In this document: positions 8,887-18,007 of the stretch, piece by piece
Numbering within the stretch: the stretch's first letter is position 1
Layout of the letters: each line of letters begins with the position of its first letter
NCBI RefSeq assembly: GCF_030518195.1
Contig: NZ_JAULSC010000008.1
Location: 1-64,000 of the forward strand
DNA from: Nocardioides cremeus
GTDB lineage: Bacteria > Actinomycetota > Actinomycetes > Propionibacteriales > Nocardioidaceae
DNA: 64,000 nucleotides
Direction: 5' to 3'
Made by a program: the position numbers and the translations under genes
Notes under the pieces: model-generated
The model's input: the letters and a program-made list of their open reading frames with translations, nothing else
Databases searched by the model: none
Told to the model about the DNA's origin: nothing

Positions 8887-9693
8887 GTGAGCAGCGACGA
8901 CCACGACCCCGCAGGCCCGAAGAACGAGGCCGGCGGGGTCGTGCCGTCCCCGGCCCAGCGCGTCGCCGCGGCCCGTGACAAGAGCCGTCGTGGCCTGCCG
9001 GTGTGGCAGGAGTCGCTGCTGCTGCTCGGGCTCGCCGTGGTGCTCGCGGTGCTGCTGAAGTCGTTCGTGGTGCAGGCGTTCTACATCCCCTCCGAGTCCA
9101 TGGAGCCCGGCCTCGTCGAGGACGACCGCATCCTGGTCGAGAAGTGGTCCGGGTGGTTCGGCGGCGAGGTCGAGCGCGGTGACGTCGTGGTCTTCGAGGA
9201 CCCGGGCGGCTGGCTGACCCGGGGCGAGGTCGACGAGCCGTCCAACCCGGTCTCCGGGGCCCTGGCGGCCATCGGGCTGCTGCCCGACACCGGGTTCCTG
9301 GTCAAGCGCGTCGTGGGCGTCGAGGGCGACACCATCGTGTGCTGCGACGCCAAGAAGCGGCTCGTGGTCAACGGGGTCGCGCTCGACGAGGACGACTACG
9401 TGCTCGAGGACCGTCGGGTGCGCGGCTGCCGCGGCCCGATGACCGGCAACTGCGCCTGGAGGGCCGGCCCCGTGCCCGAGGGGTCCGTCTTCGTGATGGG
9501 CGACAACCGTGGCCGCTCCGCCGACTCGACGGTGCACATGTGCCTCGAGGACGAGACCGAGTGCGTGCCGGGCGACGAGTACGTGCCCACCGACCTGGTG
9601 GTCGGCAAGGTCTGGCTGCTGCTGTGGCCCACCGACCGCTTCGGCGGGCTCGAGGCCACCGACGCGTTCGACGACGTGCCGGACGCCTCCTAG
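8887..9693 (+). CDS. lepB: Signal peptidase I
   Basis: LepB cleaves signal peptides from secreted preproteins on the outer face of the membrane. The 268-residue protein has a cytoplasmic N terminus, one membrane segment near residues 43-65, the catalytic serine Ser71 in PSESMEPG, the general base Lys140 in GFLVKRVVG and the box GDNRGRSADS. An insert around residues 105-135 separates boxes B and C. The GTG start is chosen because TACACT lies six bases upstream and because it follows the rplS stop. Placement after rplS and before rnhB is standard in actinobacteria. Confidence 0.95.
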   Translation: MSSDDHDPAGPKNEAGGVVPSPAQRVAAARDKSRRGLPVWQESLLLLGLAVVLAVLLKSFVVQAFYIPSESMEPGLVEDDRILVEKWSGWFGGEVERGDVVVFEDPGGWLTRGEVDEPSNPVSGALAAIGLLPDTGFLVKRVVGVEGDTIVCCDAKKRLVVNGVALDEDDYVLEDRRVRGCRGPMTGNCAWRAGPVPEGSVFVMGDNRGRSADSTVHMCLEDETECVPGDEYVPTDLVVGKVWLLLWPTDRFGGLEATDAFDDVPDAS

Positions 9694-9704
9694 GCAGGTC
9701 GACG

Positions 9705-10364
9705 ATGTCGTTGCTGCCGAAGGGGTCCACGGTCCGGCGCGACGCCGGGCTCTACGGCTACGAGCGAGCCCTGCGCCGCCACGGCCTCGAGGCCGTGGCC
9801 GGGGTCGACGAGGCCGGCCGGGGCGCCTGCGCCGGCCCGCTGGTGGCCGGCGCCTGCATCCTGCCGCCGGGGCGCGGCGGCGTGGTGCCCGGCCTGGCCG
9901 ACTCCAAGCTGTTGACCGAGAAGGCCCGCGAGCGCTGCTACGACCAGGTGGTGCGGCGCGCGGTCGCCTGGTCGGTGGTGGTGCTCTCGCACGAGGAGTG
10001 CGACCGCCTCGGCATGCACGTGGCCAACATCGAGGCGCTGCGCCGGGCCGTGGCGCTGCTCGACGTGCCGGCCGACTACGTGCTCACCGACGGGTTCCCC
10101 GTCGACGGGCTCGGGGTGCCCGGGCTCGCCGTGTGGAAGGGCGACCGGGTCGCCGCCTGCATCTCGGCCGCCTCGGTGCTGGCCAAGGTGACCCGCGACC
10201 GCCTGATGCGCGACCTCGACCGCGAGTGGCCGGCGTACGACTTCGGGACGCACAAGGGCTACATCACCGACACCCACACCCGGGCGCTGGAGGAGCACGG
10301 CCCCTCGCCGGTGCACCGGATGCGCTTCGTCAACGTACGCCGCGCGGCCGGGCTGCCGTCGTAG
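9705..10364 (+). CDS. rnhB: Ribonuclease HII
   Basis: RNase HII nicks DNA at misincorporated ribonucleotides and cuts RNA-DNA hybrids. The 219-residue product contains GVDEAGRG with catalytic Asp35 and Glu36, LADSKLL, Asp129 in LTDGF and Asp165 in KVTRDRL, the complete DEDD set of the family. Its ATG is 11 bases past the lepB stop, so it probably shares the lepB transcript. Confidence 0.95.
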   Translation: MSLLPKGSTVRRDAGLYGYERALRRHGLEAVAGVDEAGRGACAGPLVAGACILPPGRGGVVPGLADSKLLTEKARERCYDQVVRRAVAWSVVVLSHEECDRLGMHVANIEALRRAVALLDVPADYVLTDGFPVDGLGVPGLAVWKGDRVAACISAASVLAKVTRDRLMRDLDREWPAYDFGTHKGYITDTHTRALEEHGPSPVHRMRFVNVRRAAGLPS

Positions 10365-10373
10365 GCCGACCGG

Positions 10374-11108
10374 TCAGAGCGCCTGGGGCATCCCGAAGTG
10401 GGTGCGCACCCCGGGGGAGTGCAGCACCGAGGCGGGAGCGCTGGTCGCGACGCCGGGCAGGCCGGCGGCGGTGACCAGCTCGTCGTGCAGCTCGCGCACC
10501 CGGGCGCGGTGCAGCGGCCAGGGGCCGTGGGTGTTGGGCACCCACAGGGTGCGCCCGAGCACGGAGGTGTGCAGGCCGAAGCGGGCGGTGAGGAAGAGCT
10601 CGAGCGGGCCGGGCTCGACCGGCTCCCCGACCTCGACGTCGATGACGCTGCGGGGGCGCCCGCCTGTGCGGCGGCGCATCTCGTAGCGCCACCCGCCGTC
10701 CACCGGGTCGGCCGACATCCGGGCCCACTTGTAGGGCACCCCGAAGCCGGCGTTGGCGCCGGCGACCACGGCCGGGCGGTCGGCGTCGAGGGAGCAGAAG
10801 ACCACGCCGCGCCGGCCCCGGTCGTCGGTGGAGTAGAGCCGCACGTTGGTCTCGAGGAACGTGCCCAGCCACGGCGCCGGGTGCCCCGAGCCCACCCCCG
10901 CGTCGACCATCCGGAACGGGATCAGGCCGACCCAGGCGGCACCGTCGTACAGGTCGGGGCGCACGCCGCGGGGCAGCAGCGGCGCCACCCGGGCGGGGTC
11001 GACGGGCCAGTGCAGGAACGTGATGTCGCGCCACCACTGGTCCATGATCGCGCGCCCGGGCAGTGGCGGGCCCTGGCCCGGGGGAGTCGTGCTCGCGGTG
11101 GGTGGCAC
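10374..11108 (-). CDS. DUF2071 family protein (YqjF-like)
   Basis: A 244-residue protein of the DUF2071/YqjF family, recognisable from the opening DQWWRDITFLHWPVDP, the LLPRGVRPDLYDG segment and the central ETNVRLYS. The family has an acetoacetate-decarboxylase-like fold but no established reaction. A shorter start, ATG at 11045 giving MDQWWRD, matches the typical family N terminus better than the GTG at 11108. It converges on rnhB with nine bases between the stop codons. It is divergent from DUF2469, with promoter-like TAGACG/TACGAT sequences overlapping around 11115. Confidence 0.75.
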   Translation of the reverse strand: MPPTASTTPPGQGPPLPGRAIMDQWWRDITFLHWPVDPARVAPLLPRGVRPDLYDGAAWVGLIPFRMVDAGVGSGHPAPWLGTFLETNVRLYSTDDRGRRGVVFCSLDADRPAVVAGANAGFGVPYKWARMSADPVDGGWRYEMRRRTGGRPRSVIDVEVGEPVEPGPLELFLTARFGLHTSVLGRTLWVPNTHGPWPLHRARVRELHDELVTAAGLPGVATSAPASVLHSPGVRTHFGMPQAL

Positions 11109-11181
11109 GCGTCTACGATGCCAGTGCCCACCTCACCGCGGGGGTGGGCGAGCAGGTCCGCCGGTCGAGTGAGGAGCACGT

Positions 11182-11490
11182 GTGAGCGCCGAGGAGCTCG
11201 AGCAGTACGAGGCCGAGATGGAGCTGACGCTCTACCGCGAGTACCGCGACGTGGTGGGGATCTTCAAGTACGTCGTCGAGACCGACCGCCGCTTCTACCT
11301 GTGCAACCAGGTCGACGTGAAGGCCCGCACCGAGCAGGGCGACGTCTTCTTCGAGGTCTCGATGAGCGACGCGTGGGTGTGGGACATGTACCGCCCGGCG
11401 CGCTTCGCCAAGAACGTGAAGGTGCTGACCTTCAAGGACGTCAACGTCGAGGAGCTGCAGCCCTCCGACGTCGAGCCGCCCGAGGCCTGA
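11182..11490 (+). CDS. DUF2469 family protein
   Basis: A 102-residue acidic protein conserved across actinobacteria, recognisable from SAEELEQYEAEMELTLYREY at the N terminus and FAKNVKVLTFKDVN near the end. No function is established. It has no membrane segment or signal peptide. Its GTG start is preceded by GTGAGGAG. It is usually found, as here, between rnhB and yraN. Confidence 0.88.
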   Translation: MSAEELEQYEAEMELTLYREYRDVVGIFKYVVETDRRFYLCNQVDVKARTEQGDVFFEVSMSDAWVWDMYRPARFAKNVKVLTFKDVNVEELQPSDVEPPEA

Positions 11491-11628
11491 GCGCCCCGGA
11501 GGGGGTCGAGCGGTCAGGATGACTAGTCCATCTGGGCCATCTGCCCCCAGTGCGGCCCCTCGCGGCGCGCCGGCTCCCTAGGCTCGGGACTGCGGAACGG
11601 GAGTCCGCGTCGAAGACGGGGTGGGAGC

Positions 11629-12069
11629 ATGGCTGGAGGGGTTCGTCGCGCGCCTGGGCGCGAGCGCGGTGCGGCCGCGGTCGAGTTCGCCCTCGTGGTG
11701 CCGCTGCTGCTGGTGCTGGTCTTCGGCATCATCAGCTACGGCTACATGCTCAGCTTCCGCCAGGCGATCAGCCAGGGCGCGGCCGAGGGTGCGCGCTCGG
11801 GTGCGGTGTGGGCGTCGGCGTACGACGCCTCGCAGGACGTCCAGCGCCGGGCCGCCGCCACGGCCAGCGTCGACGAGGCCCTGCAGAGCTACGGGGTCAG
11901 CTGCTCCTCGGGCGCGACCTGCGCGGTCACGATCGTGCCCTGCGGCACCGCCCGGTGCGTGAAGGTGGCAGTGACCTACCCCTACGGCTCGAAGCCGCTG
12001 ACCCCCAAGATCCCGCTCGTCCCGCTACCCAGCACCCTCACCTTCACCTCGACCGCGAGGGTCAGTTGA
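11629..12069 (+). CDS. TadE-like pseudopilin
   Basis: A 146-residue TadE/TadF family protein. The N terminus shows a class III prepilin motif: cleavage is expected after Gly14 in RERG, followed by AAAVEFALVVPLLLVL with Glu19 at position +5 and a single hydrophobic helix. The periplasmic part has four cysteines (CSSGATC and CGTARC) that could form disulfides. In full tad loci TadE is a minor pilin of Flp pili. Here only a TadG-like partner is adjacent, with no ATPase, prepilin peptidase or secretin. TAGGCT at about 11580 may be its promoter. Confidence 0.82.
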   Translation: MAGGVRRAPGRERGAAAVEFALVVPLLLVLVFGIISYGYMLSFRQAISQGAAEGARSGAVWASAYDASQDVQRRAAATASVDEALQSYGVSCSSGATCAVTIVPCGTARCVKVAVTYPYGSKPLTPKIPLVPLPSTLTFTSTARVS

Positions 12070-13781
12070 CCGGCGGCCGCCGCCGCGACGAGCGGGGTGC
12101 CGTCGCGGTCTTCCTCGCCGTCACCGTCTCGCTGCTGGTGATCGTCGGCGCCTTCGCCGTCGACCTCGGCATGCAGCGGGTCGTGCGCCGCGACATGCAG
12201 GCGCTGGCCGACGTCGTGGCCCTCGACCTCGCGCGCGAGCTCGACGGGCGCACCCACAGCGCGTTGGCGCCGGAGACGCTGCTCTCGGACCCCGACAGTG
12301 CGTTGAGCCAGAGCCTGGGTCGCAACTCGACCACGCTGGGCGACAACCTGACGGTCACGGTGGCGTGGGGGACGTGGGACGGCAGCGTCTTCGACGCGTC
12401 GGCCGACCCGCCCACCGCAGTGCGCGTCATGGCCTCCGCCGACGTGGGCTTCGCCTTCACCAACGGACGCGGTGGGGCCACCCGCACCGCCTACGCCGAG
12501 TCCTCGACGACCGCCTGTCACAAGCTCGGCTCCGTGGCCGTGGCCATGCAGAGCGGCGACTCCGCGCTGCTCGCGCCACTCAATGACCTCCTGGGGCTCA
12601 ACCTCTCGCTCCTGTCCTACCAGAACCTCGCGGGAGTGGGGGTCAGTGTCGCGGACCTGGTCGCGACGGGTCGGGTCGGCACAGCGACCTCGCTGCTGAC
12701 CACCACCACGTCCTTCGCCGACCTGCTCAGCGCGACGGCCGCTGCCCTGAACTCCGAAAAGCCGTCCGGCTACGCTGCTGCCCTCTCCGCGCTCGACGCC
12801 CTGGTCGAGATCCAAGGCACGGTCCCGGCGGTGGCTCTGGGCCAGATCCTCAACATGGGCCAAACGGACTCCGCGGCGCTCGAGACAGATCTCAACGTGC
12901 TGGACCTTCTCGCCGGGGCGATCCAGGTGGCGAACGGAGCGCATGCCGTCGCGATCCCGATGCTCCAGACCGGCGTCCCCGGGCTGGGCAACCAGTTCAC
13001 CGGTGAGCTCTACATCCAGGAGCCCGCCAAGCTGGGGTGCGGAGCTCCGAACTCCGAGCAGGCTCGGGCGAGCACGAGTCAACTCGTCGGTGACGTCGGC
13101 CTCGACTTCGTCAACCTGCCGACCGTGCAGCTTAAGAACGAGCTCGACCTGGGACTGGTCAAGGGCACCCTCCAGACGGCCAAGGCCACGGGGACCCTGT
13201 CGGTGAACCTGGGCCTGGCGCAGTCGCAGCTCATCGACCCCCCCGACGTCCACTGCGGGGAGGGGACCGTCGCCGACCCGCACACGATGGCAGTGTCGAT
13301 CTCGAGCGGGCTCACCACCTATGCCCTCAGCACCCAGGTGACGCTGTCGGGATCGATCAAGGTCGGTCTGCTGGGCGTCGACGTGGACGCGGTCGTCGAT
13401 GTCTCCCTGAGCTCGCCCCCGACCGGGGCGCCGTCGACAGTCACGCTCAGCATCCCTCCCAACGACACCACCCCGGTGGAGACGGGCAGCCCCGTGGCCC
13501 CGCTGAGCAACCTCACGGCCAGTATCAGCACGATCACGGCGAAAGAGAGCCTCACCGGGCTGCCGTTGAGCCTCTCGAACCTCACAGCGGTGACCAACGC
13601 CATTCTCAACGCCCTGCTCACCGGAGACCAGTCCTTCGCCAACAAGGCCTTGGCCCCGCTGGCCGCCAACATCGACTCGATGCTGGTCGGGCCGCTGGCA
13701 GAGCTCTTGGGGATACGCATCGGTGGCGCCGACGCCTTCGCCGTGTCGACGGCGTGCAACGTCCCGCACTTGAGGGGCTGA
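12066..13781 (+). CDS. TadG-like protein, Flp pilus-associated/surface protein
   Basis: A 571-residue protein. Residues 8-50 (RDERGAVAVF, then a hydrophobic helix and VDLGMQRVVRRDMQALAD) are the putative Flp pilus-assembly TadG N-terminal domain. The rest is a long extracellular-type region rich in Ser, Thr, Leu and Gly with regular LxxLxxL stretches and few charges, resembling a repetitive fibrous surface domain. The start is TTG at 12066, overlapping the tadE stop as TTGA, so translation is probably coupled. The 3' two-thirds are visibly less GC-biased than neighbouring genes. The role is inferred only from the N-terminal domain and the tadE partner. Confidence 0.72.
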   Translation: MTGGRRRDERGAVAVFLAVTVSLLVIVGAFAVDLGMQRVVRRDMQALADVVALDLARELDGRTHSALAPETLLSDPDSALSQSLGRNSTTLGDNLTVTVAWGTWDGSVFDASADPPTAVRVMASADVGFAFTNGRGGATRTAYAESSTTACHKLGSVAVAMQSGDSALLAPLNDLLGLNLSLLSYQNLAGVGVSVADLVATGRVGTATSLLTTTTSFADLLSATAAALNSEKPSGYAAALSALDALVEIQGTVPAVALGQILNMGQTDSAALETDLNVLDLLAGAIQVANGAHAVAIPMLQTGVPGLGNQFTGELYIQEPAKLGCGAPNSEQARASTSQLVGDVGLDFVNLPTVQLKNELDLGLVKGTLQTAKATGTLSVNLGLAQSQLIDPPDVHCGEGTVADPHTMAVSISSGLTTYALSTQVTLSGSIKVGLLGVDVDAVVDVSLSSPPTGAPSTVTLSIPPNDTTPVETGSPVAPLSNLTASISTITAKESLTGLPLSLSNLTAVTNAILNALLTGDQSFANKALAPLAANIDSMLVGPLAELLGIRIGGADAFAVSTACNVPHLRG

Positions 13782-13893
13782 CGGACCACCTCCCGTCCAC
13801 AGGCGCCCGGTCACGGCCGGCGTTCCACAGCCGCGGGCTGTCGTCGTCCCCGCCCGACCCGGTGCATCCAGGGTGGGGCCCAGGAGGTGGACG

Positions 13894-14295
13894 ATGACCG
13901 AGACGACGAGCAGGACCACCGAGAGCGGGCCCAGCAGTGGGCCGGCACGGCAGGCGCTGGGCGCCTACGGCGAGCGGGTGGCGGCGGCCTACCTCACCGC
14001 CTGCGGGATGGTGCTCGCCGAACGCAACTGGCGCTGCCCCGACGGCGAGCTGGACCTGGTGCTGTGGGACGGCGAGGTGCTGGTCGTCTGCGAGGTGAAG
14101 ACCCGCGCCGGGGAGACCGGGGGCACCCCGCACGAGGCGGTGACGCCGGAGAAGCTCCAGCGGATCCAACGGCTGGCCGAGCAGTGGCAGCTCGCGCACG
14201 GCGTGCGGGCCGAGGACCTGCGCGTCGACCTGGTCGCCGTGGTGCACCCGCCCCGCGGCGCCGCCGAGGTCGAGCACGTGCGGGGGCTGGTCTGA
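13894..14295 (+). CDS. yraN: YraN family nuclease-like protein (UPF0102)
   Basis: A 133-residue member of the YraN/UPF0102 family, which has a Holliday-junction-resolvase-like fold. The restriction-nuclease-type core is present as GELDLVLWDGEVLVVCEVKTR: Glu and Asp followed by ExK. No biochemical role is settled. The start is ATG at 13894 with AGGAGG six bases upstream at 13882-13887; an upstream in-frame GTG at 13873 is less likely. Its stop overlaps the ATG of the next gene, and the order yraN-yifB-dprA is conserved in actinobacteria. Confidence 0.9.
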   Translation: MTETTSRTTESGPSSGPARQALGAYGERVAAAYLTACGMVLAERNWRCPDGELDLVLWDGEVLVVCEVKTRAGETGGTPHEAVTPEKLQRIQRLAEQWQLAHGVRAEDLRVDLVAVVHPPRGAAEVEHVRGLV

Positions 14296-15893
14296 TGCCG
14301 TTCGCGACCGCCCGCACCGTCTCCCTGCACGGCGCGGTGGGCCACCTCATCCACGTGCAGGCCGACGTCTCGCCCGGTCAGGTCGGCACCACCCTGGTGG
14401 GGCGCCCCGACATCGCCATCAGCGAGGCCCGCGACCGGGTGCGGATGGCGATCATCAACTCCGGGCTGGGCTGGCCGGCCACCAAGCGGATCACGATCCT
14501 GCTCTCGCCCGCCGACCTGCGCAAGCGCGGCACCCACTTCGACCTGGCGATGGCGCTGTCGGTGCTCTCGGCCGACGCCGTGATCGTCGAGGAGGCCCTC
14601 CACGGGTGCCTCTTCATCGGGGAGCTGACCCTCGACGGCGGTCTGCGCCCGGTCACCGGGGTGCTGCCGATGGTGCTCGCGGCCCGCGAGGCAGGGGTCC
14701 GCACCGTCTTCGTGCCCGAGCCGCAGGCCGCCGAGGCCGCGATGGTGCCCGGCACCACCGTCTTCGGCATGCGCTCGCTGCGCCAGGTGGTCGCCGAGCT
14801 CAAGGGCGAGGAGGTGCCCGACGCCCCGCCCGTGGCCTCGTCCACGGGGGCCAGCCTGCTGTCCTGGCGCGGCTCCGACCGCCACGACGAGGTAGACATG
14901 TCCGACCTGATCGGCATGGCCGATGCGAGGTACGCCGCCGAGGTCGCCGCCGCCGGCGGCCACCACCTGCTGCTGGAGGGGCCCAAGGGCTCGGGCAAGA
15001 CCACCCTGGCCGAGCGGATCCCCACGATCCTGCCCGACCTCGACGCCGAGGAGTCGCTCGAGCTGACCGCGATCCACTCGCTGGCCGGCGTGCTCGACCC
15101 CAGCCGCGGCATGCTGCGCCGCCCGCCGTACGCCGCCCCGCACCACGACGCCAGCAAGGCCTCCATCGTGGGTGGTGGCAGCGGGCAGGTCCGGCCGGGC
15201 GAGCTGAGCCGCTCGCACTGCGGGGTGCTGCTGCTCGACGAGTTCCCGCTCTTCCGCGCCGACGTCATCGAGGCACTGCGCGAGCCCCTCGAGAACGGCG
15301 AGATCACCGTCGCCCGCGCCGAGGAGCTGGTGACGCTGCCGGCGCGCGGCATGGTGGTCCTCGCCGCCAACCCGTGCCCGTGCGGTGAGTTCCGCGCCCA
15401 CGCCGGGGCCAACCGGTGCTCGTGCCGCGACACCGTGCGCCGCGACTACCGGCGCAAGGTCACCGGCCCGGTCACCGACCGGATCGACATCACCCGCCAG
15501 GTCGACCCGGTGCGGCCCCACGAGCGCCGCGACCCGCTCGCCGTGCGCGAGACCTCCGCCGACGTGCGGGTGCGCGTCACCGCGGCCCGCCGACGCCAGG
15601 CCGAGCGCTACCGCGGCTGCACCTGGCGGCTGAACTCCCAGGTGCCGGGGGCGGCGCTGCGCGAGCGCTGGCCGCTCACCGAGGACGGCCAGGGCATCCT
15701 CGACAAGGCGCTCTACGACGCCGCGGTCACCAGCCGCGGTGCCGTGCGGGTGCACCGGCTGGCCTGGACCGTGCTCGACCTGCTGCCCGCCGCCGACCCC
15801 GAGCGGCGCCCGGGCGGAGCCGAGGTCGAGACCGCCCTGCGGCTGCGCTCCGGCCACCCGCTGCTGGTCAGCGCGCTCGAGCGGGGTGCGTGA
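14295..15893 (+). CDS. YifB/ComM-family Mg-chelatase-like AAA+ ATPase
   Basis: A 532-residue protein. It has an N-terminal Lon-like domain of about 200 residues, then a Mg-chelatase-type AAA+ module with Walker A GPKGSGKTT near residue 230 and Walker B LLLDEF, a zinc-finger-like NPCPCGEF...CSC loop, and the C-terminal chelatase-like domain. ComM in Proteobacteria is a helicase that promotes branch migration during natural transformation. Linkage to dprA supports a role in handling incoming DNA. The ATG overlaps the yraN stop (TGATG) and the gene ends in the overlap with dprA. Confidence 0.93.
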   Translation: MPFATARTVSLHGAVGHLIHVQADVSPGQVGTTLVGRPDIAISEARDRVRMAIINSGLGWPATKRITILLSPADLRKRGTHFDLAMALSVLSADAVIVEEALHGCLFIGELTLDGGLRPVTGVLPMVLAAREAGVRTVFVPEPQAAEAAMVPGTTVFGMRSLRQVVAELKGEEVPDAPPVASSTGASLLSWRGSDRHDEVDMSDLIGMADARYAAEVAAAGGHHLLLEGPKGSGKTTLAERIPTILPDLDAEESLELTAIHSLAGVLDPSRGMLRRPPYAAPHHDASKASIVGGGSGQVRPGELSRSHCGVLLLDEFPLFRADVIEALREPLENGEITVARAEELVTLPARGMVVLAANPCPCGEFRAHAGANRCSCRDTVRRDYRRKVTGPVTDRIDITRQVDPVRPHERRDPLAVRETSADVRVRVTAARRRQAERYRGCTWRLNSQVPGAALRERWPLTEDGQGILDKALYDAAVTSRGAVRVHRLAWTVLDLLPAADPERRPGGAEVETALRLRSGHPLLVSALERGA

Positions 15894-17029
15894 TGGCGCT
15901 CTGTAAGGACGACCGGCTCGCCCGGGTGGCGCTCTCGCGGATCGTCGAGCCCGGTGACCCGCGCCTGCTGGCGAGCGTCAGCAGCATCGGGCCGGTCGAG
16001 ACGCTGCAGCAGCTGGCCCGCAGCGCCCCCGACCTCGCCGACCTGCAGGCCGAGACCCAGGCCCGCAGCCAGGGGCTCGACCCCGAGCGCATCCTGGCGG
16101 TCGCGGCCCGGCAGGGCATCCGCTTCGTCACCCCGACCGACGACGAGTGGCCGGCGCAGCTGGGCGACCTCGAGCAGCCACGGGTCCAGGGGCGCGGGGG
16201 AGTGCCGGTCGGGCTGTGGGTGCGTGGACCGCAACGGCTCGACACGCTCGGCGGGTCGGTCGCGGTGGTCGGCGCCCGCACCGCGACCGGGTACGGCGCC
16301 TGCGTCGCCGGCGACATCGCCGCCGCGGTGGCCAGCGCCGGTCGCCCGGTCGTCTCCGGGGCCGCCTTCGGCATCGACCAGGCCGCCCACCGCGGAGCGC
16401 TCGGCACCGACGGCTCGACGCTAGCGGTGCTGGCCTGTGGTGCCGACCGGATCTACCCCGAGGCGCACCGCGACCTCATCGAGCACCTCGCCGCCCACCA
16501 CGCCGTCGTCTCGGAGTCGCCGCCCGGCTGGTCGCCCATGCGGGTCCGGTTCCTGAGCCGCAACCGGCTGATCGCGGCGCTGACCACCGGCACCGTGGTC
16601 GTCGAGGCCGCGCTGCGCAGCGGCGCGCTCAACACCGCCAACTGGGCGCAGCAGCTCAACCGACCGGTCATGGGCGTGCCGGGCCCGGTGACCTCGGCGC
16701 AGTCGCAGGGCGTGCACCAGCTGGTGCGGGCCGGGGCGGCCGGCCTGGTGACCACCGGCCCCGAGGTGCTCGAGATGGTCGCCGAGTCGGGTCAGTACCT
16801 GCTCGAGATCCCGCGCGGGCCCGAGACGCTGCGCGACCGCCTCGACCCGGTCGACCGGCAGGTGCTGGACGCCGTCCCGGTCTCGCGCGCGGTGCCCAGC
16901 GTCTCGATCGCGCGCACCGCCGGTGTGGGCCCGGGGACCACCGACGCGGTCCTGGTGCGGCTGCAGGAGGCCGGGCTGGTGCGCGGCGACGGCAACGGGT
17001 GGCGGCTCGCCGCGCCGGCTCTGCCCTAG
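15893..17029 (+). CDS. dprA: DNA processing protein DprA
   Basis: DprA loads RecA on incoming single-stranded DNA. The 378-residue product has a SAM-like N-terminal region and the Rossmann-fold DprA domain with VVGARTATGYG, GAAFGIDQAAH, LACGADRIYP and SRNRLIA. It also has a C-terminal winged-helix domain near residues 315-375, ending VRLQEAGLV. Its ATG overlaps the yifB stop (TGATG). No comEA, comEC or type IV pilus genes lie nearby, so competence cannot be concluded. Confidence 0.94.
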   Translation: MALCKDDRLARVALSRIVEPGDPRLLASVSSIGPVETLQQLARSAPDLADLQAETQARSQGLDPERILAVAARQGIRFVTPTDDEWPAQLGDLEQPRVQGRGGVPVGLWVRGPQRLDTLGGSVAVVGARTATGYGACVAGDIAAAVASAGRPVVSGAAFGIDQAAHRGALGTDGSTLAVLACGADRIYPEAHRDLIEHLAAHHAVVSESPPGWSPMRVRFLSRNRLIAALTTGTVVVEAALRSGALNTANWAQQLNRPVMGVPGPVTSAQSQGVHQLVRAGAAGLVTTGPEVLEMVAESGQYLLEIPRGPETLRDRLDPVDRQVLDAVPVSRAVPSVSIARTAGVGPGTTDAVLVRLQEAGLVRGDGNGWRLAAPALP

Positions 17030-17045
17030 CGGCACGCCCGCTTCC

Positions 17046-17051
17046 TAGACT
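17046..17051 (+). promoter_or_regulatory. Leaderless -10 box (TAGACT) for xerC
   Basis: TAGACT is followed by exactly six bases and then the ATG at 17058, with no ribosome-binding site. This gives xerC its own transcript apart from dprA. Confidence 0.65.
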
Positions 17052-17057
17052 CCGGTC

Positions 17058-18002
17058 ATGGCCGACGACGCGCAGCAGGAGGCGGACGCGCTGCCCGAGG
17101 CCTTCGTCCGGGTCCTCGGCGACTACGAGCAGCACCTCGCCATCGAGCGCGACCTGACGCCGCACTCGGTGCGCGCCTACCTCACCGACGTCGCCGGTCT
17201 GCTCGAGCACGCCCGGCGGCTCGGGCTCGACGACGTGGCACGGCTCGACCTGCGCACGCTGCGCAGCTGGCTGGCCCAGCAGCAGAGCCTGGGCCGCTCG
17301 CGCACCACGATCGCGCGCCGCGCCACCGCCGCCCGCGTCTTCACCGCCTGGCTGGCGCGCACCGGCCGCGCGGAGCACGACGCCGGGGCCAGCCTGGCCA
17401 GCCCCAAGGCGCACCGCACGCTGCCGCCCGTGCTGCGCCGCGACGAGGCCGACGACCTGATCCGCGCCGCCACCGAGCTCGCCGACGACGGCAGCCCGGT
17501 GGGGCTGCGTGACGTCGCGATGCTCGAGCTGCTCTACGCCACCGGCATCCGGGTCGGCGAGCTGGTCGGGCTCGACGTCGACGACGTCGACCGGGAGCGC
17601 AACGTGGTGCGGGTCCTGGGCAAGGGCCGCAAGGAGCGCAGCGTCCCGTTCGGGCGCCCGGCGGCCCACGCGCTGGACTTCTGGACCCGTCACGGCCGCC
17701 CCCGGCTGGTGGTGGACGGCTCGGGCCCGGCGCTCTTCCTCGGCGCCCGCGGAGGGCGCATCGACCAGCGGGCGGTGCGCACGCTGGTGCACCGGCGCAT
17801 CGCCGAGGTGCCCGGCGCCCCCGACATCGGCCCCCACGGGCTGCGGCACACCGCCGCCACCCACCTGCTCGAGGGCGGCGCCGACCTGCGCTCGGTCCAG
17901 GAGCTCCTGGGCCACGCCTCGCTGGCCACCACCCAGCTCTACACGCACGTCACCACCGACCGGCTGCGAGCGGCGTACCGCCAGGCCCACCCGCGCGCCT
18001 GA
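17058..18002 (+). CDS. xerC: Tyrosine recombinase XerC/XerD family
   Basis: Xer recombinases resolve chromosome dimers at dif near the septum. The 314-residue protein has the SAM-like core-binding domain at residues 15-105 and the catalytic domain with the complete residue set: Arg165 (TGIRVGE), Lys189 (LGKGRK), His260 and Arg263 (PHGLRH), His286 and the nucleophile Tyr295 (QLYTHV). Position after dprA fits xerC of actinobacteria; whether it acts as XerC or XerD cannot be told from the sequence alone. Directly behind its stop lie three units of the tandem repeat family discussed in the findings. Confidence 0.92.
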   Translation: MADDAQQEADALPEAFVRVLGDYEQHLAIERDLTPHSVRAYLTDVAGLLEHARRLGLDDVARLDLRTLRSWLAQQQSLGRSRTTIARRATAARVFTAWLARTGRAEHDAGASLASPKAHRTLPPVLRRDEADDLIRAATELADDGSPVGLRDVAMLELLYATGIRVGELVGLDVDDVDRERNVVRVLGKGRKERSVPFGRPAAHALDFWTRHGRPRLVVDGSGPALFLGARGGRIDQRAVRTLVHRRIAEVPGAPDIGPHGLRHTAATHLLEGGADLRSVQELLGHASLATTQLYTHVTTDRLRAAYRQAHPRA

Positions 18003-18007
18003 CCCCG

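Noticed and set aside
13790..13850. TCCACAGG-like elements (also near 50870) considered as DnaA boxes or competence promoters
   Set aside because: Only partial matches to TTATCCACA and too few copies; could be chance in GC-rich DNA.
13887..15893. Open frame running through yraN into yifB, suggesting a fusion
   Set aside because: YraN is in another frame and has its own ribosome-binding site. The yifB product has a normal start at 14295 overlapping the yraN stop.
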